Source: Entonaema liquescens (taxonomy: Eukaryota; Ascomycota; Sordariomycetes; Xylariales; Xylariaceae). Taken from it: DNA of 64,000 nt. A program made the translations under genes and the position numbers. The notes under the pieces were generated by a model. It saw nothing but the letters and a program-made list of their open reading frames with translations. It did not search any database and was not told the DNA's origin. The DNA is taken from contig CADCSX010000001.1 in assembly GCA_902805475.1 (NCBI GenBank), forward strand, positions 3,923,434 through 3,987,433, read 5' to 3'. Within the stretch, counting starts at the first letter, position 1. Each line of letters starts with the position of its first letter. Positions 33,393 to 42,639 of the stretch are shown here, piece after piece.

Positions 33393-34931
33393 CTACGCCC
33401 GTCCAAATTTAATTCGCCTAGCCTCCCTCACTCTGCACAGGAAGGCACCATACTGTGATCCCTCCTCCTTGCGTATCTGCAAGCACGGCGAGTCAAAATG
33501 GATATAGCACCCCGAGTCGTTTAGATCGTCGTGGGTCGCTTCCTTGAACACCTCCTCGAGGCAGCACCACTGGTCGGTAGGGCCGGACTTCAAGAATTCC
33601 AGCATGTTCCCCCGGAATCTCTCGTTGAGCGCGGCCTGCGTGAGGGGCACCATCACTCGCTCCTCCTTGCAGGAGCTGTCTGGGTCCATAGCGGGTCGGC
33701 ATGTTTTCAGGAACCCGACTATGACGTCTACGGCCGTTTCCCACGTGCTGAGACCTCTCTCGGGGTGCAGCTCCTCCATCTGCTCCTCGAGTCGGTCTAG
33801 CTTGTCTGCTAGGGACTCGAGCCTGAACTCCAGCATTTCTGCCCGCTCGTGGCTTCCCTCGAAACCTCCGAGACTGCTCTTTAGAGCCTCCACGCGCGAG
33901 TTCAGGTCGTCTCTCTCCTTCTCCAAAGGAGCCAGTTGGGCGGCCTTGCTCAGGAGAGTCTCCCTGTCCGAGACGAGGGCCGCGTACCTGGCTTGCACGT
34001 CTCTTAGCTCGTTTCTAGCGTCCGAGAGGTTCTTGTCTACGGCGGTCTTGGACTCGGCTAGCTCCCGAGCGGTTCTCCCCGAATCGGCTCCCCGCGCCTC
34101 TGCTGTTCGCGTAGCCTCGTGGGACCTCTCGAGGGCACTCTGCGCCTCGCTCGCCCTGCCATTCGCCGCGCGAAGATCCTCCGTCGCGGTTCGTAGCCGG
34201 CTAGCGAGGCTACGGCCGAGCTCCCTGGAACCTTCTAGCTCTTGGGAGAGGAGGCTCGCCTGGTCGGAGCGGAGTTTTACGTCGCGCTCCCACGCGGCCT
34301 GCAGCCCCTGATTGGAAGCTGTCAGTTCCGAGATGGTGCGATCTGTTGTTGCGCATAGCGCTTTCATCTCCCCCTTTAGGTCGGCCTGGGATTTCTGCAG
34401 GCGGCTCCATTCGCCGTCCAGCTGCTTTGACCTCTCTTCGAGACCGAGGCGAGTATCCTGGACGGCAGCTCGGGCCGCCTCTACGTCTCCCTCTCTCCTA
34501 TCCAGGTTTTCTCGATCTTGTCGTAGTGCCTCCTCCCTATCGCTTAGGTCACTCAGCCGTGACGCCAGGGCCCCGCCAATGATCTGGTGAGCTTCGTGGA
34601 TTGTGCCCATAGCGGCTTGGCGATCTACGAGGGCCCCTGTCCAATCTGCCAACTGCGCCACGCGGGAGTCTACATCCGCTTGACTGGCTTCTATGCCCTG
34701 TTCGCGGGAACGTAGAGCCTCGCTGTGAGACTCGACATCTGCTCTGAGAGCCGTCACATGAGTGTGCTCGGCGATGACTAGGTTCTCGAAGGCCTTGCAG
34801 ATACCCTCAAACATTTTCAACTTCAACCCGAGAGAACCGCTGTTCCCTGCAGAGACCGTTTCGGCCAAAGCCTCCATGCGGTCCTTCAGCCGGTTGGCCG
34901 TCTCCATTAACTGTCTAGCTCCTTCTGCCAT
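33393..34931 (-). CDS. Gene F: coiled-coil protein with C-terminal globular domain
   Basis: 512 residues, ATG at 34931. Residues about 1-400 are predominantly coiled coil (LADWTGALVDRQAAMG, RKDREN-type heptads, LESLADKLDRLEEQMEEL near 385). About 405-512 is a compact domain beginning STWETAVDVIVGFLKTC and ending in FLCRVREARRIKFGRA, with several Cys residues. The layout is the same as gene A (long coiled coil, then a small C-terminal domain), but I see no clear sequence identity between the two C-termini. No family recognised. It is convergent with E and in the same orientation as G. Confidence 0.75.
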   Translation of the reverse strand: MAEGARQLMETANRLKDRMEALAETVSAGNSGSLGLKLKMFEGICKAFENLVIAEHTHVTALRADVESHSEALRSREQGIEASQADVDSRVAQLADWTGALVDRQAAMGTIHEAHQIIGGALASRLSDLSDREEALRQDRENLDRREGDVEAARAAVQDTRLGLEERSKQLDGEWSRLQKSQADLKGEMKALCATTDRTISELTASNQGLQAAWERDVKLRSDQASLLSQELEGSRELGRSLASRLRTATEDLRAANGRASEAQSALERSHEATRTAEARGADSGRTARELAESKTAVDKNLSDARNELRDVQARYAALVSDRETLLSKAAQLAPLEKERDDLNSRVEALKSSLGGFEGSHERAEMLEFRLESLADKLDRLEEQMEELHPERGLSTWETAVDVIVGFLKTCRPAMDPDSSCKEERVMVPLTQAALNERFRGNMLEFLKSGPTDQWCCLEEVFKEATHDDLNDSGCYIHFDSPCLQIRKEEGSQYGAFLCRVREARRIKFGRA

Positions 34932-35535
34932 CTTGTTTTACAGTATTGGTACAGATGCTTCTACAAGTTGGATGTTTTTACAAGTTGGACGCCGAAGACA
35001 GGTATGAAGATGTTTAGGTACGATGTTTTCTTCAATTGAAACGGGTGCATAGTGTTAGTCGATCAGGGGCTGCTCCTTCCTCGACATCCAATGTCTAGAG
35101 TAAGTATACCTATGCATTAGGGGATATCCATATAAGTGGTACGTCTACTTACGTAACTACTATGTATTCCTAATTCTTCTAGGTCTTCTAATACTTCTAG
35201 ATGTTCTAGGTCTTCTTTTACTTCCAGGTTATTTTTCTAGGTCTTATTGTACTTCAAGGTCCCGTAAGTCTTCATGTTTTACTTCTAGGTCTTGTTTTAT
35301 TAATACGAAATGGAACCGTGGTAAAAGCTTACGAAGTCAAGTCACAAGTTACGAAAAGTCATTTGGGGGCCGTAAAATTAAATATTAATTGTTTCTGTAA
35401 TTTCAAGTAAAACTGTAGCAAGTGTGAATATCCGGATGTTGCAAAATGAGGCATAGAAGGTCATTACTGACCACGCCGAGTCGCCTGTCTCTCTTCCTCT
35501 CCCTCTTCCTCTTCCTCTTCCGATACGCCGCGTCC
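34932..35535. other. F-G intergenic region with CTTCTAGGT-type repeat
   Basis: No gene. About 35175-35295 is a decayed pyrimidine repeat (AGGTCTTCTAATACTTCT-type), the same unit as in two other intergenic gaps of the cluster. Confidence 0.65.
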
Positions 35536-35944
35536 CTACTCCTCGTAGTCCATTTCGTCATTGTTCTGACGTTCGGAAGCCTCCAACAAGACTCGCCGAC
35601 TCTCCGCCATGTTGAAGAGGTCTTCGTCCAACTGAGCCCTGGTAGTCCGGCCCTGCTGGGGATCACTGGAGGGGTTGCCGCGCTGTGGTACGAAGCCACC
35701 GCGACCACGAAAGACAGCACCGCGATCATTGCCACGACCACGGTAACCACCACGGTAACCACCACGGTCAAAGCCACGGCCACGACCATAACCACGGCCA
35801 CGGTAGCCACCACGATTGCCGCGGCCACGGTAATCAGCGCGGCCACGATAACCACCGTAGCTAGGCGCTTGATCACCGCGGCGGCGATCATTAGTTGTAA
35901 ACTCTTCGTCTACGGGCTGGGTGTCTTGGGGCGGCTGTTGTTGC

Positions 35945-35979
<35 letters not shown>

Positions 35980-36913
35980 CCATTGAACGTACTCATTGTA
36001 CTGTTCAATGGTTACGAGCCCCTGCGGTTCCATCCGTTGGGGCTGCTGCTGCTGCTGCTGCTGCTGCTCCTGTTGCTGCTCCTGTTGCTGCCTCTGCGCC
36101 TCGAGCTGCGCCGGCTGATTCCTTGGCGGCAGCTCTGGGAGATCGAGCGGGATGCCCCGCGCCACCTGCATCTCATGCATCTTTGCCAAGGAGCGCATCC
36201 GCTGCTTCCTTACTCGGCGGCGTGAGACCTTCGTGAAGGAAGCGAAGACCTCTTCCTTCTTTGGATCGAACTTCTCGTGTTCCATCCAGGCAGTTGCCAG
36301 TTCCCCAGATTTGAGGTCATCGCCATCCCCTGGTAATTAATCTCGCCCTTACGCCCTTCTATCCGGTTCTTTATAAACGGGTTATACCGGCTTGATATGC
36401 CGACGACCTCGCCTCTATCGTCGTAGTCGCGCCACACTTGGCCTTTTCCGAGCCAGGTGATATCGCTATTAGGCATAGCGCGTCTCAGAGCCGAAGCGGT
36501 CTCCGCAAACGAGTATGGGTTCGGCTTTGTAAGGGCCTTACCCGCGACTTGACTTGGGGCCGCTTGTCCAGCAGTACCCGCATTACCGGCAAGGCCGCCG
36601 GCTTCATCTCCTCCTTCTCCTCCGTCTCCTCCGTCTCCTCCGCCCACTCTCGCTCTCTGTATATCTTCCAAAGAGGCGTTGCGATACTGGGGTGGAAGCT
36701 GATGCTTCTCTCCCCGAAACCACGGTGCTCATCCGAGCTACCCGCAACGCCTCCCATGTGGGTATCGCCGTTATCGTCGACGGTACCGCCGCTATCGCCA
36801 CCACCACCACCACGAGCACCACCACCACGAGCACTACCACCACCACCACTAATAGTATCACCACCACGATTATCACTGCCACTACCACCAACACGAGAAG
36901 ATTGACTCGCCAT
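35536..36913 (-). CDS. Gene G: Gly-rich, polyQ and RGG protein (two apparent frame breaks)
   Basis: I read this as one gene of about 459 codons. The ATG is at 36913 behind a CAA-repeat leader. The order is a Gly/Ser/Asp-rich N-terminus (SARGGGARGGGGGDSGG), a middle segment (QYRNASLEDIQRA, then PNPYSFAETASALRRAMPN and ITWLGKGQVWRDYDD), and a charged helix (MEHEKFDPKKEEVFASFTK). Two polyglutamine tracts encoded by CAG follow (near 36065 and 35960), then an RGG/RGR array (GGYRGRGYGRGRGFD), ending DEMDYEE. The frame changes at C4 runs 36712-36715 and 36327-36330, each restored by one added base. No convincing introns fit those places. RGG and polyQ suggest RNA binding and condensate formation; this is inference. 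A fragment lies at 17.7 kb. Confidence 0.68.
35940..36100 (-). repeat. Two CAG (polyglutamine) tracts in gene G
   Basis: Runs of CTG/TTG on the plus strand encode uninterrupted Gln stretches of about 9-10 residues each, separated by a PQ-rich and a GLVTIEQYNEYVQWK linker. They are likely length-variable between strains. Confidence 0.9.
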
Positions 36914-37814
36914 TTTTCTTAATTTTGTTATTATTGTTGTTATTGTTATTGTTGTTGTTGCTGCGATGGCGTCGGATTGTTGTCGGTGTTGGTGTTGATG
37001 TTAGTTGTTGAAAAAAAAAGGGAATTTTGCGTGGAAAAATCAAAGGTTAAAATCTAATATCTAGTTGCCTAAAACGCGTAAAACACGTAAAACACGTATA
37101 ACGCGTCCACCAGCGATAGCTCTGCAGTCTATTCACTGAGGAGCTCCCTGTAACTAATGCATCTCGCATCTTAAGTTAGGTACATTATGTACTTATCTGA
37201 TGATTACTTACTACCTATATTACTGCTTGAATAATCTCATAACCTTTTTGGACTTCCAGGACTTTCGGTACATCTTCTAGGTCTTCCTCCTAGATTTATT
37301 TTTCGTGTTCTAAGTTTTCTACTTTCTTTTTTATCTTGCCTCTATTTCTACTTGCCCCTTTTCCCTCTTTTCCTTTTAGTTCTTCTAGGTCTTCTAGATC
37401 TCCTAAATCTTCCAGGTCTTCTAGTTCTTCTTAATCTTCTAGATCTTCTAGGTCTTCTAATTCCTCTTAATCTTCCAGATCTTCTAGTTCTTCTTACTTT
37501 TCTAGGTTTTCTAGGTCTTCTAGTTCTTCTTAATCTTCCAGATCTTCTAGGTCTTCTAATTCTTCTTAGTCTTCTAAGTCTTCTAGGTCTTCTAGGTCTT
37601 TTAACTGATTTATATAGTGCAGTAATCTCGTAAGATGCCAGTTGTAAATTGTAGATAACTACCCCTCGCACCCGTATCCATAGCGACATCTAGGCATCTA
37701 ACATCTATCTCTAGTTTTAGAATTACGTTAGGCAGCCTTTACGTTTGTAATTTACAACTTCAACAACTCCATAATAAGCAATTCAATACAATCTCAATAA
37801 CTATTGTTTACGAA
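36914..37814. promoter_or_regulatory. Bidirectional G/H intergenic region with pyrimidine minisatellite
   Basis: Holds the promoters of divergent genes G and H. The G leader is an AAC/CAA repeat. At about 37255-37605 a long, imperfect CTTCTAGGT minisatellite (9-12-bp units) occupies the centre. Open frames across it encode only Leu/Pro or Arg repeats and are not genes. Confidence 0.65.
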
Positions 37815-39584
37815 ATGGAGAATCGAGTTTTACGTTCACAGTCGGCGCGCGCGTCATCTGGCGCAGGTCGAAAACGCCAATCAGCAGGGCCAGTAGACAA
37901 TCCCCGCGGAAAGCGCCGACACACCAATCATGATGACGAGGACGAGGATGAAGAGATGGTAGACGTTGATAACTCCGAAGATAGCCATGGTGATGAGCGC
38001 GATGGCGAATTGGACGACACCGACGAGAGTGAAGACGCCGATGAAAGCGCCGAGGACGAACCTATGAACAGTGACGACAACGGCAACGGCAACGGCAACG
38101 GTGCGGGCGATAACGGAGAAAGTGAGGATGAGGCGGTCTCCCCGAAACGGTTTCAAAGCGGAAAAGTGAGGAAAGGAGTAAACGGACAAGGCAGTCGAAG
38201 CAAGCAGTGGGTCTCATTCAAGAAGGAGGTTATCGAAGGGGCTAGAGAACTTCCTGGAGGTATCCTAACCCACGCCTCGAAGCTCACCTCGAGGCTCAGC
38301 GCCCACTCCGTCGCCACCAAGTCTTGGTTGAAGGAAAACCGCCCGGTCGTGACCATGGAGCAGTTGCTCGGCAGACTACCGGGCGCGGAGACAACTGGCG
38401 GCTGGACGCAAGAAAAGGAGGACGACCTCGAGGCCAGATTCGAAGTAAGCCCGCTGCGTGCGTATACGGCCAAGAAGCGTAACGTCCACAATCACTTCTG
38501 GGCTCTCTGGAGGAAGACGTGCCAACTACGCGGCGTCTTCCCTACCGACGTAATTGGGGCTAAGGAGTATTTAGAGTACGGAGAGAAGGTAGAGGTGGCC
38601 AGCGGGGTTTGGGAGCCCAACCCGAACTGGACCCGTTCTTTTTGTGAGGCTCTGGACTTTCTAATAGTGGCATCTCCTTGCGGCGGAGACATGGGCCTCC
38701 TGTCTCTTTTCATCCGATATGCGGTTGCCTGCTCTATAAACGATAGGCGTTGCGTTCCTATGGATAAGTCGGGCCGTAGGAGCTCGTATTTCCGCGACCT
38801 CGACGACGGGATGAAAAGGGCTAAGGGGTCCAAGAGTCTTCGGGAAATCGGGGACGAAGCTCGTCAGACCTGGGAAAGAATCGGCTTACCTATCCCTTGG
38901 GAAGGACAAGTCTTGTCGCTTCTGGAGAGCCACCACGGCGACCCAGAAACCGAGCCCTTCGTTCAACAGGAAGGGGCCGAGTTCCAGCTGTACGCTGTAA
39001 CAACCGCCCACTTGAAGGCACTTACAAATGCTTTCAAGATGGTTGTGGAGCTCGGCTATCCATCGTTTTCGGACATGGATGATCGGTTCAAGGTGATTTC
39101 CAATTCCCGATCGGGAAAGGACGCTCCTAAGGACTGGCGGGATCTGACGGAGCTACGTCTACCTTTGCTCCTGGCCGACATGCGAGTGCGGGAGAAGCGC
39201 CGCCTACGGATCGACGCGTCAGCTGACGACACAGACACAGTCCCCGACGACGTCGATATGGATGACGACTTGGGCATGAATAATCCTCCATCGCCTCAGA
39301 GCGAAGATTCTGCGCAAGATATGGGTGGTATTTCGGGACCGGGATACGAAACCCTAGTTGTGCGGCTGCCGCGAGGTGAGGCGATGGAAGGGTTCTTCGA
39401 GGAAGCTGGCACCTACCTGAGGCACGACGAAGAGCTCACGCGCGCGACGAATATGGCCACAAAATGGCCTGGGCTACATATACCGACGCTCGTGCCGGCT
39501 ACCGCGATGGATAATATCCAAGAGGGTAAATCGAAATTGCGAATGGACGCCGATGGGGTTATGGATAGCATGCTAGGCGAGTGA
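37815..39584 (+). CDS. Gene H: acidic-tailed unknown protein
   Basis: 589 residues, ATG at 37815, single frame. Residues 1-115 are a basic patch (GRKRQSAG, RGKRRH, a likely nuclear signal) followed by a very acidic stretch (DDEDEDEEMVDVD, then Asp/Asn-Gly repeats). About 130-490 is globular, with NHFWALWRKTCQLRGVFP, NPNWTRSFCEALDFLIV, CGGDMGLLSLFIRY and TTAHLKALTNAFKM. The C-terminal 100 residues are again acidic. No family recognised. CGGDMGLLSLFIRY resembles GGSFGLLSVFLKY in gene E, a hint of a shared domain. A RIP-decayed copy is at 16.2-17.0 kb, so gene H itself has been duplicated in the past. It marks the right end of the cluster. Confidence 0.78.
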   Translation: MENRVLRSQSARASSGAGRKRQSAGPVDNPRGKRRHTNHDDEDEDEEMVDVDNSEDSHGDERDGELDDTDESEDADESAEDEPMNSDDNGNGNGNGAGDNGESEDEAVSPKRFQSGKVRKGVNGQGSRSKQWVSFKKEVIEGARELPGGILTHASKLTSRLSAHSVATKSWLKENRPVVTMEQLLGRLPGAETTGGWTQEKEDDLEARFEVSPLRAYTAKKRNVHNHFWALWRKTCQLRGVFPTDVIGAKEYLEYGEKVEVASGVWEPNPNWTRSFCEALDFLIVASPCGGDMGLLSLFIRYAVACSINDRRCVPMDKSGRRSSYFRDLDDGMKRAKGSKSLREIGDEARQTWERIGLPIPWEGQVLSLLESHHGDPETEPFVQQEGAEFQLYAVTTAHLKALTNAFKMVVELGYPSFSDMDDRFKVISNSRSGKDAPKDWRDLTELRLPLLLADMRVREKRRLRIDASADDTDTVPDDVDMDDDLGMNNPPSPQSEDSAQDMGGISGPGYETLVVRLPRGEAMEGFFEEAGTYLRHDEELTRATNMATKWPGLHIPTLVPATAMDNIQEGKSKLRMDADGVMDSMLGE

Positions 39585-40150
39585 TAGAGTAACCATAGGT
39601 TAATACATATTCTTGGAGTGAACATCTAAACGCGTAAAGGCTTGTAACCCAACGTAAACACCGTACCAGAGTCCCCGTAGATCTATTCCCGGAAAACCTG
39701 CTATGTCCGACTCGACACCGCTTGCTCCCCGTGTCTACGTACACTGCGATCGTGAGGCAACAGGGTTTTTGGGAAGGCCTGTACGTGGCTTGTTCGTGAC
39801 TTGTTCGACCATTCTAATCCAAGTCTATCCCCGGCATCACTTCGGTATTGATTTTGGTCCTCGTCAACTCGAAATTCCATTTACATAGTAGAATGAAGAA
39901 CTTTCTAGGTAAGCTAACTCGTAGTCTCCCACGAAGGCAATCTTCTGGCCCCCCAGTTTGCGTGGTATCGATCGATGGCCCTTGTTCGTAGCTACATCTG
40001 GGTATGCTTCATCCAAGTCTATGCCCTGGTGCAGTACCAATCTGTCCAAGTGACTTCGGTAAGTATTTCAACCAGTATTCCAGCCTAGCACTAGCCCCGC
40101 AAGGCCTAATCGAGCACCCAATTCAACTAGACAGGTCTCTTCGGACATTG
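39585..40150. other. Transition from gene cluster to satellite DNA
   Basis: About 560 bp after gene H with no recognisable gene or strong repeat. The 300-bp repeat family becomes visible soon after. Confidence 0.4.
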
Positions 40151-42440
40151 ATTGTCTACAATCGGGCAATGGAGATGTACCAAACCGTATGGGAGTCGTG
40201 GGGTTGAATAAGGATATGACATGTTGCATCCCGAAATTGACAAGGGAATGATGCCGTAGACTGGCGGACGCCGGAGAGGGGCTGGCTTGATACGTGAGTA
40301 ATCCTAAGATTTATATTTCCCAGCCCCTTAAAACAGCAAAGTGGCAAAAGTCGACAACGTGGTTTTTCCAAATTTGGCAGAACTAACGTATCTCGGGGGT
40401 AGTGCTAGACATGAGAGCTTGATTGAAGCCGGTTTTGGCGTGGTAGCTTGAAAGCTCGTCGGGGATTGATTCATCACAGATCGCATTTACGGCTCAAATT
40501 AGGTACAAAGCTCATCTCTGCGTTCCTTGCAGGTTGACTATGCCTCGGACGTAGAGCTCTCCAAGGGGAATAAACTGGACACGGTTGAGCTATGATAGCC
40601 TGTGATCTGATTGAGATATCGCAAAGTTTACATGTTAGGTAGGGTCACAGTTAGAAATGCACCAAAGTCGACAACGCGAATCATGGACTATTCGGCATCT
40701 TAACACTACTCGGACGTAGCTCCAGATATGAGAGCTCGAATGAACCTATTTTGGACGTGGTAGGTTGCGATTTGGCCAGAAACCAGCCTAGTCTACATTG
40801 CAGCTCTGGGTCATACCGGATTATAAATCAACTTTGTTATCTCGCTTTCAGTATATCTAACATATGTCGGACGTAGAGCTATCCAATACGGATCGAATAA
40901 CATTGTCCGTTCCCGGATATCTCTTCCCATTGTTGAGAAATAGCAGCCTCTGGATCGAACATGTAGGATACTACTGAGATCGATATCTAACTCATTATTG
41001 ACCCGACACAGACCCCGATACATCCACCAGAGAGCTCGTAGTGAGTACTTTGGATTGGGCCAGTCTATGGGTGAGTTCCTCACTTCATTACAAATCTCGT
41101 ATTTGAGCATGATGAGCTGGAGATTCGACCAAAGTCATTACCGCATCCCCCGGCTCTATGAACACGCCTCGGAGCTAGGGTAACACTAGAATGGTTGAAT
41201 GGGACTGGTTGGGGCCCGCTATCCTTTGCCGTCGCCGAGAAATAGCAACCTCTACATCGAACATGTAAAATAGTACTAAAATGAATATCTAACTCATTAT
41301 TGCTCTGCTCAAGGCCGCAATACGTTCACCGAAGAGCTCTCTGTCAGTAGACCGAGTGAGCTAAGTTATACGTGGAATCCTCGCTTCCCTCCAAAACTCA
41401 TATTCGAGCATAGTCATCTGGAGATTTCGACCAAGGTCAATGTGCTGTCTTTAACCCTATGAGTACGCCTCGGAGTTAGAAACGCACTAGACAAGTTGAA
41501 TGAGACTGGTTTGAGTCCCCTAGCCCTAGGAATCGCCGAGAAATGGTGGCTGCTGGATCGAGGATGTAAATTAGTACTGAGACGAATATCTCACTCATTC
41601 CTGCTCTGTTCAAGAAGCCAATGAGTCCACCAAAGAGCTCTGGGCTGGCACTTTAGAGTGAGCCGGGTTACGAGCAGGATATCCGCTTCTTTCCAGATGT
41701 CGTATGTAGGCATAATCGTTTCGAAATTTTGGACAACGTCATCTCTGCATCTTTCAAGACGGAAAATGCACCCCGGAGCTAGATACATGGCAGACAGGTC
41801 GAATAAAGTTAATTGGGGCCTGCTAGCTCTAAGAACCTTCGAGAAATAGTATCTTCTGGATCGCATGCGTAGCATAACGCAGGGGTTGATATCTAGCCTA
41901 TCTATAAGCCGTTCGCTAAGATCAGACATCCAGCAGAGAGCCCTCTATGAGAACTCTCGAATGAGCCAAGTTGTAGATCGGAAATCGGACGTCTTTTCAA
42001 AGTGCATATGTAGGGGTAATGGAAAGGGGATTTACGAAAAGTCCATCCGTCTACATTTCGGGAACGAAAAGATACCTCGGAGGTAGCTACGGAGGTAGCA
42101 AGTTGAATGAGCCCATCTGCAGCTTGGTATCCTCACAGACCATCGAGAAGCGAGACCCTCTGGATCGACATAAATATGGTGGCACTGGTTCCAAAGTCAA
42201 TCAGAAGAATACAGCGACTCCAAGATATCTGGGATGTAGCTCTTTCCTATCCAAGACGGTTGGTGGTAGTTAAAGCTTGTTTCGACCAAGATCCCATAGA
42301 TACAGTTGATGTCCGTATGGAACACGACCTAAGGGCTTCTGCATTGGGCCGTAGCTTGCAGCTCCGAGTACCCCCAACATACCTCGGACGTAGCCCTTGA
42401 CAAGCCAAGTTAGATAAGCCTACCTGTGGCCCCACACCTA
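40150..42440 (+). repeat. About 300-bp subtelomeric tandem repeat, left array
   Basis: Diverged units recur at roughly 300-bp spacing. A block like GAGAAATAGCAGCCTCTGGA followed by ATATCTAACTCATTATTG appears near 40933, 41233, 41530 and 41838, and a CGGACGTAGAGCT-type block recurs. Five or more units, no coding capacity. Confidence 0.8.
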
Positions 42441-42639
42441 TAAAATCGGTTGAGATCTAGGGACCTCCGGATGGCATACCTAGGCACCTAGTAAAGAGTG
42501 AGACACTTTTGAGAGCAGCACTGGAGACACCACGGCCGCGATACGTGTCATGGTAAGCTGTGCTTGAGCTGTTCCAGGCTAGCATAGGATCGCCAGATCT
42601 TGCGGAGATTGAAATTATTCTGTATGCCCCAAGGGTCAC

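Noticed and set aside
37352..37689. Open frames encoding Leu-rich (plus) or Arg-rich (minus) protein
   Set aside because: They translate a pyrimidine minisatellite; the residues simply repeat the unit and no start context or non-repeat part exists.
15800..39600. Starship giant transposon
   Set aside because: No tyrosine-recombinase captain gene is present in the window; it could lie outside, but nothing here supports it.
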